NCBI GenBank assembly: GCA_043228905.1
Contig: JBHGNT010000006.1
Span: forward strand, 10,912,001 to 10,976,000
From: Azolla caroliniana
Taxonomy: Eukaryota; Polypodiophyta
DNA: 64,000 nt
Reading direction: 5' to 3'
This document shows, one piece after another, positions 10,754 to 21,322 of the stretch. A program made the position numbers and the translations under genes. The notes below the pieces were generated by a model. It made no database searches, was not told the DNA's origin, and worked only from the letters and a program-made list of their open reading frames with translations. Numbering within the stretch: position 1 is the first letter of the stretch; every line of letters starts with the position of its first letter.

Positions 10754-11330
10754 TTAGACCAATAACATTGATTGGAGGTCGAAGAATGGAGGGTTTTCTC
10801 TCGCCAAGATTGCCATCTGAAATGGATCGAATCGTTGTGCGAGGCCGCCTAAGCATACTTGAACCATCTCGTCTTCATCGACATTTCTGTTGATGGAGCC
10901 AAGTGAGTCACAAATGCTCTTGATCGTGGCGGTGTAGTCCGACACGAACATGTCTTTTTGTCGAATGTTATTAAACTCTTGTCGGAGTTGAAGCTTTTGG
11001 GCGGTTGTGTTGGCAGGGAACATTTTCTTTAAGTTCGCCCACGCCTCTTTGGGCGTATTGGCGTCTTGAATGTGGCTTAGCATGTGGTCGTGGACACATG
11101 TTGCCAAGCAATACATGACTCGACTAGCCGCTTGCTCCCATGTTGTGTAGTCGGCGTTCTTTGAGTCGGGTTGATTTTCTTGAACACCTTTGATGTAGCT
11201 CCAATACCCTTGGCCGATGAGCTATTGGGTCATCTTGTACTCCCAAGATGAATAATTGCTCCGGTCTAGCTTTTCACTAGGGAGCGAGCTACCCATTTGT
11301 GTGTTCATGTTGATTGTGTCTTCTCTTCTT
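10754..11330 (-). pseudogene. Copia-1 gag (UBN2 type)
   Basis: The frame contains AWANLKKMFPANTTAQKLQLR and YTATIKSICDSLGSIN, typical of the UBN2 gag domain of copia elements. The N-terminal part up to about 11310 (MGSSLPSEKL on the minus strand) is readable in pieces and is interrupted by a stop near 11222. Confidence 0.75.
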
Positions 11331-11467
11331 TTGCTTTTCTTCCTTCGATCACGTACACATACACGTGCTACGTAGCGGCACTACAGTAGCCGATTACCGG
11401 ATTTTGTCGTCGGCGTCTCGAACACACAATCACGGAGTCGGGTGGGCTTAGTGGATTTTCTAAACCA

Positions 11468-11482
11468 CACGCTTTGATACCA
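11468..11482 (-). other. Copia-1 primer binding site
   Basis: TGGTATCAAAGCGTG directly follows the 5' LTR on the minus strand. It matches the initiator tRNA-Met type (TGGTATCAGAGC) with one difference. Confidence 0.85.
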
Positions 11483-11578
11483 TGTTAAGAATTATGTAAG
11501 TAATTAAACAAGGGTTAATTAGTACCTAATTATGTGATTAGTTAATAAGCGCAAAAGATTAAGTGATATGTGTGTGTA

Positions 11579-11624
<46 letters not shown>

Positions 11625-11939
11625 TTATGAACAACACAAGATGGGGGAGGAGTAAGTATATTAAATTAGCATTATTATCATCAAATACAAAAATACCTAC
11701 AATGAGGTATATATAGATCTCATTTGCAAGGGTGCACATGTGTGAGGAGAATATAGGTACAACTGTGTAAGTCCTATATTAAATGACCTTGGGAGTGGAG
11801 GATCTAGAATATCTTACTTAAGTACAAGGTCCTATTTAAGTCATTATAGTCAACATTTCTAACTAGATTCTATCTAGGTAACTACGAAGTTACATGTTTG
11901 ACTAACTAACTAAACTAAGTTGAGCTTGATCTCTCAACA
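11483..11939 (-). repeat. Copia-1 5' LTR
   Basis: 457 bp, closely matching 7390-7835. Differences include a longer GA/GT microsatellite at about 11570-11620. Ends in CTCAACA followed by the target duplication gtcca. Confidence 0.9.
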
Positions 11940-11944
11940 GTCCA

Positions 11945-12670
11945 CAATACCGTGGGGCTAATTTTGCACATGGTCCTATTCTCAATGTTTCTGAGTCCTT
12001 AGGAACCGGTAGAAAAACATGTTGTCCTATGTGGAATTCCCTTGGTTTTCTATCGTGATTTGCATAAAAGACATTTTTGTCCCGTGCCATCCTAAGGTTT
12101 TCTTCTGCTAACTTACGTGCTTCGAGCATATTAAACGAAAGTATGCGAATCAAACAAAACATCAATAGGAGGATGTGAACCATACATCAATCTGAACGAA
12201 CTGTATTTTGTTGATGTATGCGTAACGCTATTGTAGGCAAATTCCACCATTGGAAGGTAAGTCTCCCATAATGAGGGTTTTTGCGCTACATATGCTCTCA
12301 ACATATCCTCTAATATCTTATTCACTCTCTCAGTCTGCCCATCTGACTGAGGATGATCAGAAGAATTGAGACTCAAGGTTGTTTGCAGTTTCTGCATAAC
12401 TTTTGACCAAAATGTACTTGTAAACTTGGAGTCTTGATCACTTACAATCTCGATCGGTAGACCATATAAGCTATAAAGATGTTTAATAAGCTTAATAGCC
12501 AATTGCTTAGCAGTAATTGTGGATTTTGTTGGAATGAATCTTGTCATCTTGGTTAGCTGATCAACAACCACCCAAATGACATTATTTCCCTCGGTGGAAC
12601 AGGGTAATCCAACTATGAAATCCATGGATATACTTTGCCACTTTTCAGCTGGAATATTGAGAGGTTGCAA
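11945..12670 (-). pseudogene. G1 gypsy integrase core
   Basis: The core carries SMDFIVGLP, WVVVDQLTKMTRFIP, GLPIEIVSDQDSKFTSTFW and HPQSDGQTERVNKILEDMLR, with the three acidic residues of the DDE site present. It runs into the GPCAKLAPRYCG block at the Copia-1 target site. A frame change lies near 12150. It continues into the chromodomain at 7384. Confidence 0.82.
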
Positions 12671-13519
12671 TAAGCCAACTTTTTTCTGTCACTCGGCCTT
12701 AATGACCTGACATTGTGGACAACGTATAACATAGGACTCTACCTCAGGTTTCATTTTTGGCCAGAAAAACCTAGCTTTAATCAAAGCTAATGTTCTTTAC
12801 ACACCTAGATGTCCAACATAAGGGGCATCATAGCATTCATACGGAATTTTATTCTTGATGTCCTTTATGTGTGGTACGCACACCTTACTATTGTGGTACA
12901 ATAACCCATTCGCAACATAGTAAAGGTTCTTCGGGGTGGATGTGGTTCCATAATCGACGTCAATACTTGTTTCAGCTCTCTTCCAGAACTTGGAAAATGT
13001 TCTATCATCAAGGTATTTTTGTTTACCCCGGATCAAATCAAATAAGTTGTCATTAAGTTCCACGAAACTTAGGGCATTAATTTCTGGAATACAACTCAAG
13101 GCATCTACAACGGAATTCAAAGCCCCTTTTCGATATCTAATTTTGAAATCGAAGTCTTGCATCAACTCTCCCCATCTTGCCTTTCGACCACCAAAAGTCT
13201 TTTGAGAGAGGAAGTATTGCAAGGATTTGTGGTCCGTTAAAACAATGAATTTACTACCATACAAGTAATGTCGCCATTTCTTTAAGGCATAAATGATAGC
13301 AAATAATTCTTTTTCTTGAACCGAATAATTTCTTTGGGCCAAATCTAATTTTTTGCTTTCAAAAGCAATTGGTCTCCCAATTTGAAATAATATAGCCCCA
13401 ATAGCATAATCACTTGCATTTGTCTCAACTTCAAATGTTTGATTAGGATCGGGTATAGCTAAAGTAGGTGCATTCACAATTAATGACTTCAACTTATTGA
13501 AGGTTTCTTCAAGAGACAC
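12671..13519 (-). pseudogene. G1 gypsy RNase H and integrase zinc region
   Basis: RNase H motifs include FEVETNASDYAIGAIL, FAIIYALKKWRHYLYG, VLTDHKSLQYFLSQK and the DALSC block. The spacing and order are standard for Ty3/gypsy. Asn replaces the usual Asp in ETNASD, a catalytic position. The integrase zinc part (12671-12796) is broken by stops. Confidence 0.8.
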
Positions 13520-13522
13520 ATT

Positions 13523-14522
13523 CTACTCAATAGGTTTAGTGGACTTTCGTGTAATACCCTTCAATAGGTCCGTAAATGGTGAAGTGTAGGATGAATAGTT
13601 TTGAAGAGATCTTCTTAGGAATCCAACAAATCCTAAGAAAGATCCTAGCTCCTTAACATTTGAAGGTCGTGGCCAATTTAATATTGTTTCTATCTTAGAT
13701 TTATCGATAGAAACATCTGACCTAGATATGTGGTGTCCAAGATACGTAACTTCCTTTTGAAAGAAATCACATTTAGATAGTTTGGCAAATAGCCTGCATT
13801 CCCAAAACTTATCCAAAACTATTTGGACATGACACACATGATCCTCAAATGTGTTACTATACACCATGATGCCATCAAGGAATATGACCACCGCCTAGCT
13901 GATCTCTGAATATATCATTCATCAATTGCTGGAATGTGGCTAGAGCATCAGTCAACCCAAATGGTAGAACTCGAAACTCATAATGACCATAACGAGTTCG
14001 GAAAGTTGTTTTGGAAACATCTTCTTCCGAAAGCCTGATCTGATGATAGCTAGTGCGCAATTCTATCTTAGTAAAATATCTTGCACTTTGGAGTCTATCT
14101 ATCAAGTCATCAGAACGAGGCAAAGGGTAGGAATTGTGAATGGTGAGTTTATTCAAACCCTTGTAAGTTACACACATTCGCCAAGTTCCATCCTTCTTTT
14201 TGGCCAAGATGATGGGAGCCCCCCATGGCAATTTGTTGTACTGGATGTGTCCTATCCTCAAGTACTCCTTGATTTGTCGAGCAATTTCATCCTCTTCGGT
14301 TTGACTCAACCGATAAGGGGGTATGCTCATAGGTTTAGCGCCTGGAACCAAGTTTATCTTATGATCTATAGACCGAGAAGGAGACAATCCTTGAGGTAAC
14401 TTATCCGGAAATAAGTCCTTAAAATGCGACAAGATGTCACGTAGAGCATCTTTCTCAAAAACATCCAATGAACTCTTATCTACAAATTGATACATAGGAT
14501 CATTGGGCTGTAATATACACAC
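13523..14522 (-). pseudogene. G1 gypsy reverse transcriptase
   Basis: RT fingers and palm carry [35 protein letters not shown] and [19 protein letters not shown]. The active site reads [10 protein letters not shown] where the family has two Asp (F/YxDD), so catalysis should be lost. A frame change lies just before this motif near 13885. The thumb and connection follow (TYLGHHIS, FLGFVGFLRRSL). The TYKG motif replaces the usual DYR. Confidence 0.85.
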
Positions 14523-14543
14523 ATAAAATTGTGCATCGACATT

Positions 14544-14863
14544 TCAATCGTAAGTATAAAGATGATTAACAGACATTAAATTGTTTGTTGTAGTTCCATG
14601 AATAAAAACTTGTTGGTTCTTATTTCTGTCAAAAGAAATAATATGATTAAACCAATCGATATCAAGGCTATGTCCATTATAAAACCATATGTAACCAAGA
14701 ACTACATCTACCGTTCGTAAACGCATTACATGAAAAGTCAACTTTTTAGTGTAGTTATTTATTACTAGGGGTACACCATGTGCAATTATTGAATGCCTTT
14801 GGACATGGCCTCCTGTAGTAAGGACATTGTAGTTGTGGTCACTTTTGGTTGTTTTTATTCGTA
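14544..14863 (-). pseudogene. G1 gypsy protease, downstream part
   Basis: The frame carries FHVMRLRTVDVVLGYIWFYNGHSL, the usual flap and VLG region of the gypsy protease. The catalytic Asp part lies on the other side of element C at 17917-18046. The two pieces are contiguous once the 5-bp target duplication is taken into account. Confidence 0.7.
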
Positions 14864-14868
14864 ACATC

Positions 14869-15501
14869 TGTTACTGTACGAGACGTATGTGTTATTGATA
14901 AGTGTGATAAGTGAGCGTGAACCGGCCCCTACACACGGGCACATGTTTTGATATATTTACATACATAGTTAAGTACAGGTCAGTGATGTAATTATCCTAG
15001 GTAGCATGAATTCATTAAGTAGGGAATCGAAGAGGATCTCTGTCCGAAAGGACAAAGAATAACAATGATTTAACAATCTGTAAATGGCTCCCTCTCCTTG
15101 TGCTATAAAAGGAGAGGAAAAGGGCCTGAGTAGGGATCGCGCATTTTGAGAGGATGAAGTGCTGTCAAACTAGGAACCGAGCTCTCTCCTCCACCATCTT
15201 TGTTGTTGTTTCTGCAGGGATTTTGGGTTAGGTTGGTTGCCTCTACTGCGTGAAAGCCCGTGCGCTTCCGGTAGAGGCTCCACTGCATATTTCAGTGCGT
15301 GTGTTCGTCTGTGTTGAGTCTATCACCGGCTTGCCGGTTGTAACATTGCAAGCTCAGTGATCTATACTGATATTGGAATTGATTCTTTTGTTTCTGTCTC
15401 TCTGTGTTTCTGCAAATCTCTCTCCCTCTCATCTCTCACACTCCTCGGTTCAGGGCCCCTGCAGTCCCGCCTTCATACGTGAGAGCTTAACAACACGACA
15501 A
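14869..15501 (+). repeat. Left LTR-like end of element C (chimeric)
   Basis: The first 55 bp match the right LTR of C. The remainder follows the layout of family A LTRs up to AACACGACA at about 15501. No primer binding site beginning TGG follows. Confidence 0.55.
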
Positions 15502-17189
15502 CGTCGCAAAAGGATACGCAATAGACGTATATTCAAGCGTGCGGTTAACGACAATGTGTGTGTGCAAAAAAGCGTGGTACAAGAGACAACCAAAAAGACA
15601 AGGACGACAACAACAGTCGGAGATGGAGCCGAAACGACGGATGAGCGGCCAAATAGTGGCCGAGGAGCGGCCGAAGAGGTTGGAATAGCTGAACAGTGGC
15701 CAAACGGGCTAGACAGAGAACCGCCAAACGACAACTGGAATGGGCCGAACAGTCGAAATGGTGACGGAGCCGGGACAACGATCGGACGGCAGTGGCCACA
15801 TACCAACGGCTAGAGTGGTGGCCGAACAACAGTGGCCCGGTCGGACAGAGACAGCGGCAGCCGCCGGATAGCGGCTGGATCGATTTCCGGAATGTGCAAA
15901 GACACATAACGGTCAAAGTGGCCGAATAATGCCAAAACGGAGGCGGCCGGACCGGACGGGCCAAACAAACGAACAGAGGACCGGAAAGATAGGCTCGGAC
16001 ATGGACAACTAGCGGCGGCAAAAATCAGCGATCGGACAGACAACCGGAACGGCCCGAGAAGCAGTTAGACAGCAACTGGAACGACCACACCATGCCGAAA
16101 AGCGACAGGAATGGCCGAAACGGTGTTGACGCCGAAACGACGAGCTGGACAACCGAACAGTGGTTGGAGGGTCGGAAAGACAATAACGACCAGATTAGAT
16201 AGACAGACCAAACGGAGTCAGAGACACAGACAGACAGTGCTGGACGAGGACGAACTGACAGACGACAGTGACAGACAGAGACAATGACGGCCGGAGACAG
16301 AGATAGAGATGTAGATGCAGATGCAGACGGGACAACAACGACGACGTCCAGATGGCGACGGTGCAGGACATCGTCAACCGGATGGCAACCAAAATGGTGA
16401 CAAAGATGGACGATCGACACAGGCAATGGGCAGCGATGGTGATGGCCGGAGCGGCGACCGGACAGAGCTGGATAGTGGTCGGAGTGGCCAAAATGGCCAA
16501 AAGGGCCTGGAGATAGCCAGACCAGCCAGAATGGCAAAATAGCAGCCGAAACGACGAGTCGGATTGCCAGAAAGACACGACTGAACAACGACAGAAATGA
16601 AGATAGAGACGACCGAATAATGTCGAAGTTGGACAATGGCCACACAAAGATGGACGACGCGACAGAGATGTGCAGACAACTAATACAAAGAAAACGCAAA
16701 AAAGAATGAAGGGGAAGAAAGCACAAAACAACACAAATAGAGAAGAAGAGAAAGAAAGATAGGAGAAATGGAAGAAGAAGTCATGGAGAGACGGAGAAGC
16801 GAGCACAAGAGACAGAGAAAGAAGAAGAAAGAGGAAAAAGAAAGAAGATAGACGATGAAAAGGCAGAAGATTGGAAGAAGAAGAACACATGAAGAAGGAA
16901 GAAATGCTTCCCGTTGCAAGTAGAATCCAAGGAAAAATAAATAATTATAATAATCATAATCATAAAACAAAAGAGAGGGAAAAAATAAAAAAAAAGGGGC
17001 ATATGAAACCCTGAGGGTACTGAGTGAAATTTTAAAACCTCGAGGGTATATAATAAAATTTTAAAAATCAAAGGGTACTTACGGAATTTCAAAAACTCAT
17101 GAACCTAAAAGAAATGGACATGATCCACACGCAACTCACAATATACATAGAAGAACACACATACATACAATGTTTTTTTGACGACCCAA
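15502..17189. other. Interior of element C, low-complexity, no gene
   Basis: 15550-16680 is built of degenerate CGGCC/GAACGG/GACAGA motifs. 16690-16980 is A- and GAA-rich. Long open frames exist on the minus strand (for example 16025-16726 and 16195-16890) but their products are Ser/Leu/Arg-rich low-complexity sequence with no motif, so I do not call genes. Confidence 0.6.
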
Positions 17190-17415
17190 ATGATGTTACC
17201 GAAGTTCGTGAACCGACAGAATGGGAATGTTTGTGTCGATGAAGATTCGCTGACCGACAGGGATGTTCGAGTCAAGCACTCTGATCGAGGGAGTCGATCG
17301 TTGATGTTACCGAAGTTCGTGAACGATAGAACGAGAATGTTCGTGTCGATGAAGATTCACTGACCGACAAAGATGTTCGAGTCAAGCGCTCTAATCGAGG
17401 GAGTCGATCGTTGAG
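17190..17415. repeat. Two-copy 113-bp tandem repeat in element C
   Basis: Copies at 17190-17302 and 17303-17415, each from GATGTTACCGAAGTTCGTGA to GGGAGTCGATCGTT, with about ten differences. No coding potential recognised. Confidence 0.9.
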
Positions 17416-17506
17416 AGGACCGATGGAAGTTTCGTTCGAAGAAAGATTATGATAAAGGCATGTGGGATCGACGTGCAAGGCACTCTCCCACGGGCGTGCC
17501 ATATTG

Positions 17507-17911
17507 CGTTACCATACGAGATGTACGTGTTATTGATAAGTGAGGGTGAAAGATGTAATGTGTTGATATGTATGTGTGAATGCCAAAGGGGCTTGGACCC
17601 TTGTGGATTTACCCCTTTGTACCTATTTAACCCCTTATGGGGAATGAATGAATACAATAATCATTTTCTCTCTCAATCTCTCTCTTGTCATTTCTCTCTC
17701 TCTTCCCTCCCCCTTAACGTTGAACCCCCTTGGGAGGGGGTGGAACCATTCTAGGCACCACCCCCCACCCCGCAATGCTTCTCAATGCTTGTCAACATCT
17801 TCATGATCTCTCTCACCATCATACTCTCCATCATCTTCATTATTACACCACGTCTATCTTCGTCATCAACAATCATCATTACCATTAACCCTAACCCTAA
17901 AACGTACAACA
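17507..17911 (+). repeat. Right LTR of element C
   Basis: 405 bp beginning CGTTACCATACGAG (first base changed from T). It contains GA/CT-rich tracts and ends in AAACGTACAACA. It is related to the solo LTR at 8606-9113. Confidence 0.75.
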
Positions 17912-17916
17912 ACATC

Positions 17917-18046
17917 TGCACCATATTAGAGTCAAGAAAATTATGAGTGCTACCACAGTCAAATAGTATAGTTATACTTTGATTGTGGATAGTCCCATCA
18001 GTTTTAAGTAAATCGTGTGGTCCAAGAATAATTTTTTGTAATGCAA
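17917..18046 (-). pseudogene. G1 gypsy protease, active-site part
   Basis: The minus frame carries ILFDCGSTHNFLDSNMVQ, the gypsy protease active site, with Cys in place of Ser/Thr (DCG for DSG). The piece is joined at about 18047 to the C-terminus of family A copy A1, so the gag and 5' LTR of G1 are missing. Confidence 0.65.
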
Positions 18047-18806
18047 CGTTTCTTAAAGGCCTTGATCCTCTTCCCAGCTACCGGCACCGCTATCTGCGTT
18101 CCATCGAGCTCTGCGAGATGGTAAGTGCCGTTGTCGTTTGCGCTCGTTACGGCGTAGGGCCCGAACCACCTCCTCGCGAACTTACACATTGCCTTGTGCT
18201 GGTTGTCGAGGCTGTTGTCGTAAACCAGCACCCAGTCGCCTTCCTCGATCTTTTTGGTCGTAGCCAGTGAGTTCGGTCAAACCGGCCCTTGCTCTTACCA
18301 CGTGCAGCCTTGTCCTTGCATGATCCACGTCCTCTGATCTCCGCTCCAGCTGTTGAATCCGTGCCGCCAATAGCTCCTCCCGGCTCATCTCGTCCTTCCA
18401 ATCCACCGCGGCCGAGGAGGAGATCGTTCGCTCCATTGGCATGATCGGCTTCTACCCGTACATCAGCTTTGTTGGCATGAACCCAGTTACCGAACTATGC
18501 GTAGTTCGGTTCGCCCACAATGCGTAAGGTAGGAGCCACGACCAATTCCCGACTCGCCCTTCACATGCCCGTACTAACGCCTTCACGATCGGCCTGTGCC
18601 CGCACTCTATCTTCCTCTTAGCCTCTAGATTGTATGCCGTTCTGAGGGAGAGCTTGACCCCTAACCGGGCGAATAACTCTTCGGCTTCCTGTGCATCCAG
18701 CTCTCCCTGGTCAGCCATGATCTTTCCCACACACCCGTACCGGCATACCACTTCCTCGATCAGAAACCGGCACACAACCACAATCGTCTTATTCTGCAGT
18801 GCGCGG
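18047..18806 (-). pseudogene. A1 integrase, downstream half
   Basis: Ty3/gypsy family A integrase. The frames contain GCVGKIMADQGELDAQEAEEL, the AYNLEAKRKIE block, LLPYALWANRTTHSSVTGF, and then FARRWFGPYAVTSANDNGTYHL and ELDGTQIAVPVAGKRIKAFK. Three frames are needed, so it is broken. It continues across B1 at 26643. No chromodomain follows; the C-terminus is cut at 18047 next to G1. Confidence 0.8.
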
Positions 18807-19930
18807 TGTCGTGAAGATCCGTCACTACGCGCGGATCGTGAGGCGGAACCGCCGGGGTTCTGGACCGGAAGGACTTGAAGTTGGCGCAAGCTTTAGCGAG
18901 AAAGTACTTAAGCTAGATTGAAAGAGAGAGAGAGAGAGAGAGCTTGAGATAGAAATCTTGATTTTAGATTTTAAGAAACAAGTTACACGATCAATTCGAT
19001 AACGAATTCTCTTCTTCTTAATTTCATAACAAAAAAAAGCCTAACCCTTCTTCTTTTTCATCCCTTCTTTTATAGATGCTCTCATGCATATGATGCATGT
19101 GAGGGTACAAGACATGCATAAAATGCATGTTTGCCATTTGGCGCTCATGTATTACATGCGGTGCATGATAACCATGTCACTCATTTTAGCTCTCATGTAT
19201 GAGAATTTACATGTAAAAGTATAATGATAGAAATATAAATTTAACTAAATCTCATGGCTTAGTGGTAAGCCAATAGACTCCTAACTTGGAGGTGCAAGGT
19301 TCAAATCCTTACTTGCCCTCGTATATGTATATATGTTTATATATTTATTTATCTAGTCGCCGGACGCCGGTTCGCTGGATGCCGTCGTCTGACTAGCGCC
19401 GGATATCGATGCGCCGCCGGATGCCGTCGGTTACCGGTTGCCGCCGGATGCCGGTTCCGCCGGATCACTGGGTACCGGTGTGCCACCATCGCTTTGCGGG
19501 CTGCCGCTAGATCACCGACTCCATCGCCGATCCGGTTTTGGTTGGCCGAAAACCTTTATGAGTAGCTAGGCCACCTCCACTCTTAATTCAATTTACCTTG
19601 AACTCTCTATGCTCCACACATAGACACAAAGATAATAGCTTTTGCTTTACCTTATATATGATGAGAGCCGTATTTGTCGTGCCTATGTGGGATATCTCAC
19701 AGTTTTCTCTTTTCTTTTCACAAACTTTATACCCTCATATCTTGACATTTAGTTGTCCGTTTCTCGTGTAATAAAGTGCATTCGAAAGCTCTTGAAGACC
19801 TCCATCATTTTGTACTTAGATATTAAACTTATTTAAAATGTTATCTTCACTATTATTATTTTATGTGATTCATACTCGATTTTGTACGTTTTATGTGATT
19901 TTCACACTATTGCCGAAAATCTTCACGACA
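18807..19930 (-). repeat. B1 3' LTR
   Basis: 1124 bp. A TATAAAAG on the minus strand is at about 19066-19073. A tRNA-like block lies at 19253-19318 on the plus strand. A GCCGGA-rich GC tract at 19355-19540 is longer than in the other LTR. The polypurine tract (GGTTTGGTGGGGGTGGA on the minus strand) follows at 19931-19947. Confidence 0.9.
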
Positions 19931-20002
19931 TCCACCCCCACCAAACCGCACGTCCTTTGATACGTGCCAAGAAGAGAGAAAGTGAGATTTCGGCTACGGT
20001 GA

Positions 20003-21320
20003 TCAATCAGATTCCTCCATGTCTTCATTTAAATCCGTCCTATTATGTTCATCGTCGAGGTGATCGAGGTCAGGATCCTTGTCTTGTCTTTTCTTGAAAA
20101 TCTTTAGTCTTTTTCCCACAATGGGTACGACCAACCTTGATCCGTCTAGCTCCGCAAGGTGGTATGTGGCATTATCGTTGGCACTTGTCACCACATACGG
20201 CCCGAACTATCTTCTTGCGAACTTTCTTGTTGTATTTTGTTGATTGTCAAGGTTGTTGTCATAAACCAAAACCCAATCTCCTTCTTCAATATTCTTGGGA
20301 CGAAGTCGATGCGTGCTGTCGAACCGAACTTTGTTCTTTACTCGGGCTGCCTCCATCATCTTTTACGCTTTTTCTAGATCTTCAGGTCTTCTTTCAAGTT
20401 GCCTTATCCGCGCCGCTAATAACTCTTCTCGGCTCATCTCATTCTCCCACGGTATCGCTACCCATGAGGCGATCGTCCTTTCGATGGGCATTACCGGCTT
20501 TTGTCCATACATAAGCTCCGTCGGCATATACCCTGTCACCGAGCTGTTTGTCGTTCTGTCAGCCCACAAGGCATAGGGTAATGGTCGTGGCTAATTCCCG
20601 ACTCGACCGTTGCATACCCGTACGATGGCTTTGACGATAGGTCCATGCCCTCGCTCGATCTTCCCATTTGCTTCTGGATTGTAGGCAGTCATGAGGGAGA
20701 GCTTCACGCCTAGTCGTTCGAAGAGCTCCGTCGCTTCGTGCGCATCCAACTCCCCTCGGTCAGCCACTATCTTCCCCACACATCTGTATCGGCAAACAAC
20801 CTCTTCAAGTAGAAATTTGCAAACGGCTAAAGTCATCTTATTTGTCAAGGCTCGTCCTTCCACTTGATTTGTCAAGTCTTCCCTTGCCAACACTAAGTAC
20901 TTCATTTGTCCCACTCCCATTGGCATCGAGACTAGATCCACCATCCATTTGAAGTGTGTGGTGAGTGGGTATGTCAGCTGTAATTCATCACGATGATGTA
21001 TATTTGAATATATTTGGCAAGTTTCACATGTGGACACGAAATGGAGTACATCTTTGTACATGCTTGGCCACTAGTACTTCTCCTTCAACTTTTCGAACGT
21101 CGCCCATGTTCCTCTATGACCTGCCCAAGCACTCTCGTGGAATTCGGTCATCAGCGTCTCTTGTTCTTCTTTCTTCACCACCACTCGACGTGGTATTCCT
21201 GTCCTTCTTTTTGGATGTCGCCAAAGGAATCCTCCCTTCTTCCGGATTCGTAGGGCCTCCTCCTTTGTCAACGAAGCATCTGTCGTCAATGTTCTTAGGC
21301 ATCTACTGATGAGTAACCAC
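20003..21320 (-). pseudogene. B1 integrase
   Basis: The zinc region has AWAGHRGTWATFEKLKEKY and FVSTCETCQ. The core has WMVDLVSMP, VADRGELDAHEATELFERLG and NPEANGKIERGHGP. The tail has MSREELLAARIRQLERRPED and LAELDGSRLVVPIVGKRLKIF. Several frames are used, with breaks near 20215, 20360 and 20590. The matching intact protein is in B2. Confidence 0.85.
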
Positions 21321-21322
21321 TC

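Larger units (their letters stand above)
7390..11939 (-). mobile_element. Copia-1, LTR retrotransposon inserted in G1
   Basis: LTRs at 7390-7835 and 11483-11939 with TGTTAAGAATT...CTCAACA ends. The 5-bp target duplication gtcca lies at 7385-7389 and 11940-11944. The initiator-Met primer site is on the inner side of the right LTR and the polypurine tract next to the left LTR, so the element reads right to left. Internal parts in order are gag, protease, integrase and the integrase-RT linker. The reverse transcriptase and RNase H regions are missing, so it could move only in trans. A solo LTR of another family sits in its integrase. Confidence 0.92.
14869..17911 (+). mobile_element. Element C, non-coding LTR-type element inserted in G1 protease
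   Basis: 3043 bp with TGTTACTGTACGAG at the left end and GTACAACA at the right. The target duplication acatc is at 14864-14868 and 17912-17916. The right LTR is 17507-17911. The left end matches it for only about 55 bp, then changes to a family-A-like LTR (CGTGAACCGGCCCC through CGGCTTGCCGGTTGTAAC) with a TATAAAAGGAGAG at about 15103. The interior has no retroelement protein. This looks like a non-autonomous or recombined element. Confidence 0.75.

Noticed and set aside
15373-16890. Long open frames in element C on both strands
   Set aside because: Products are low-complexity from CGG/GAC-rich repeats with few stops; no motif or homolog recognised.
17190-17415. CRISPR-like repeat
   Set aside because: Only two long adjacent copies without spacers, in a plant retroelement.
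17885-17903. CCCTAACCCTAAA, telomere-like
   Set aside because: Two units only, within a C-type LTR; also present in the related LTR at 8606.
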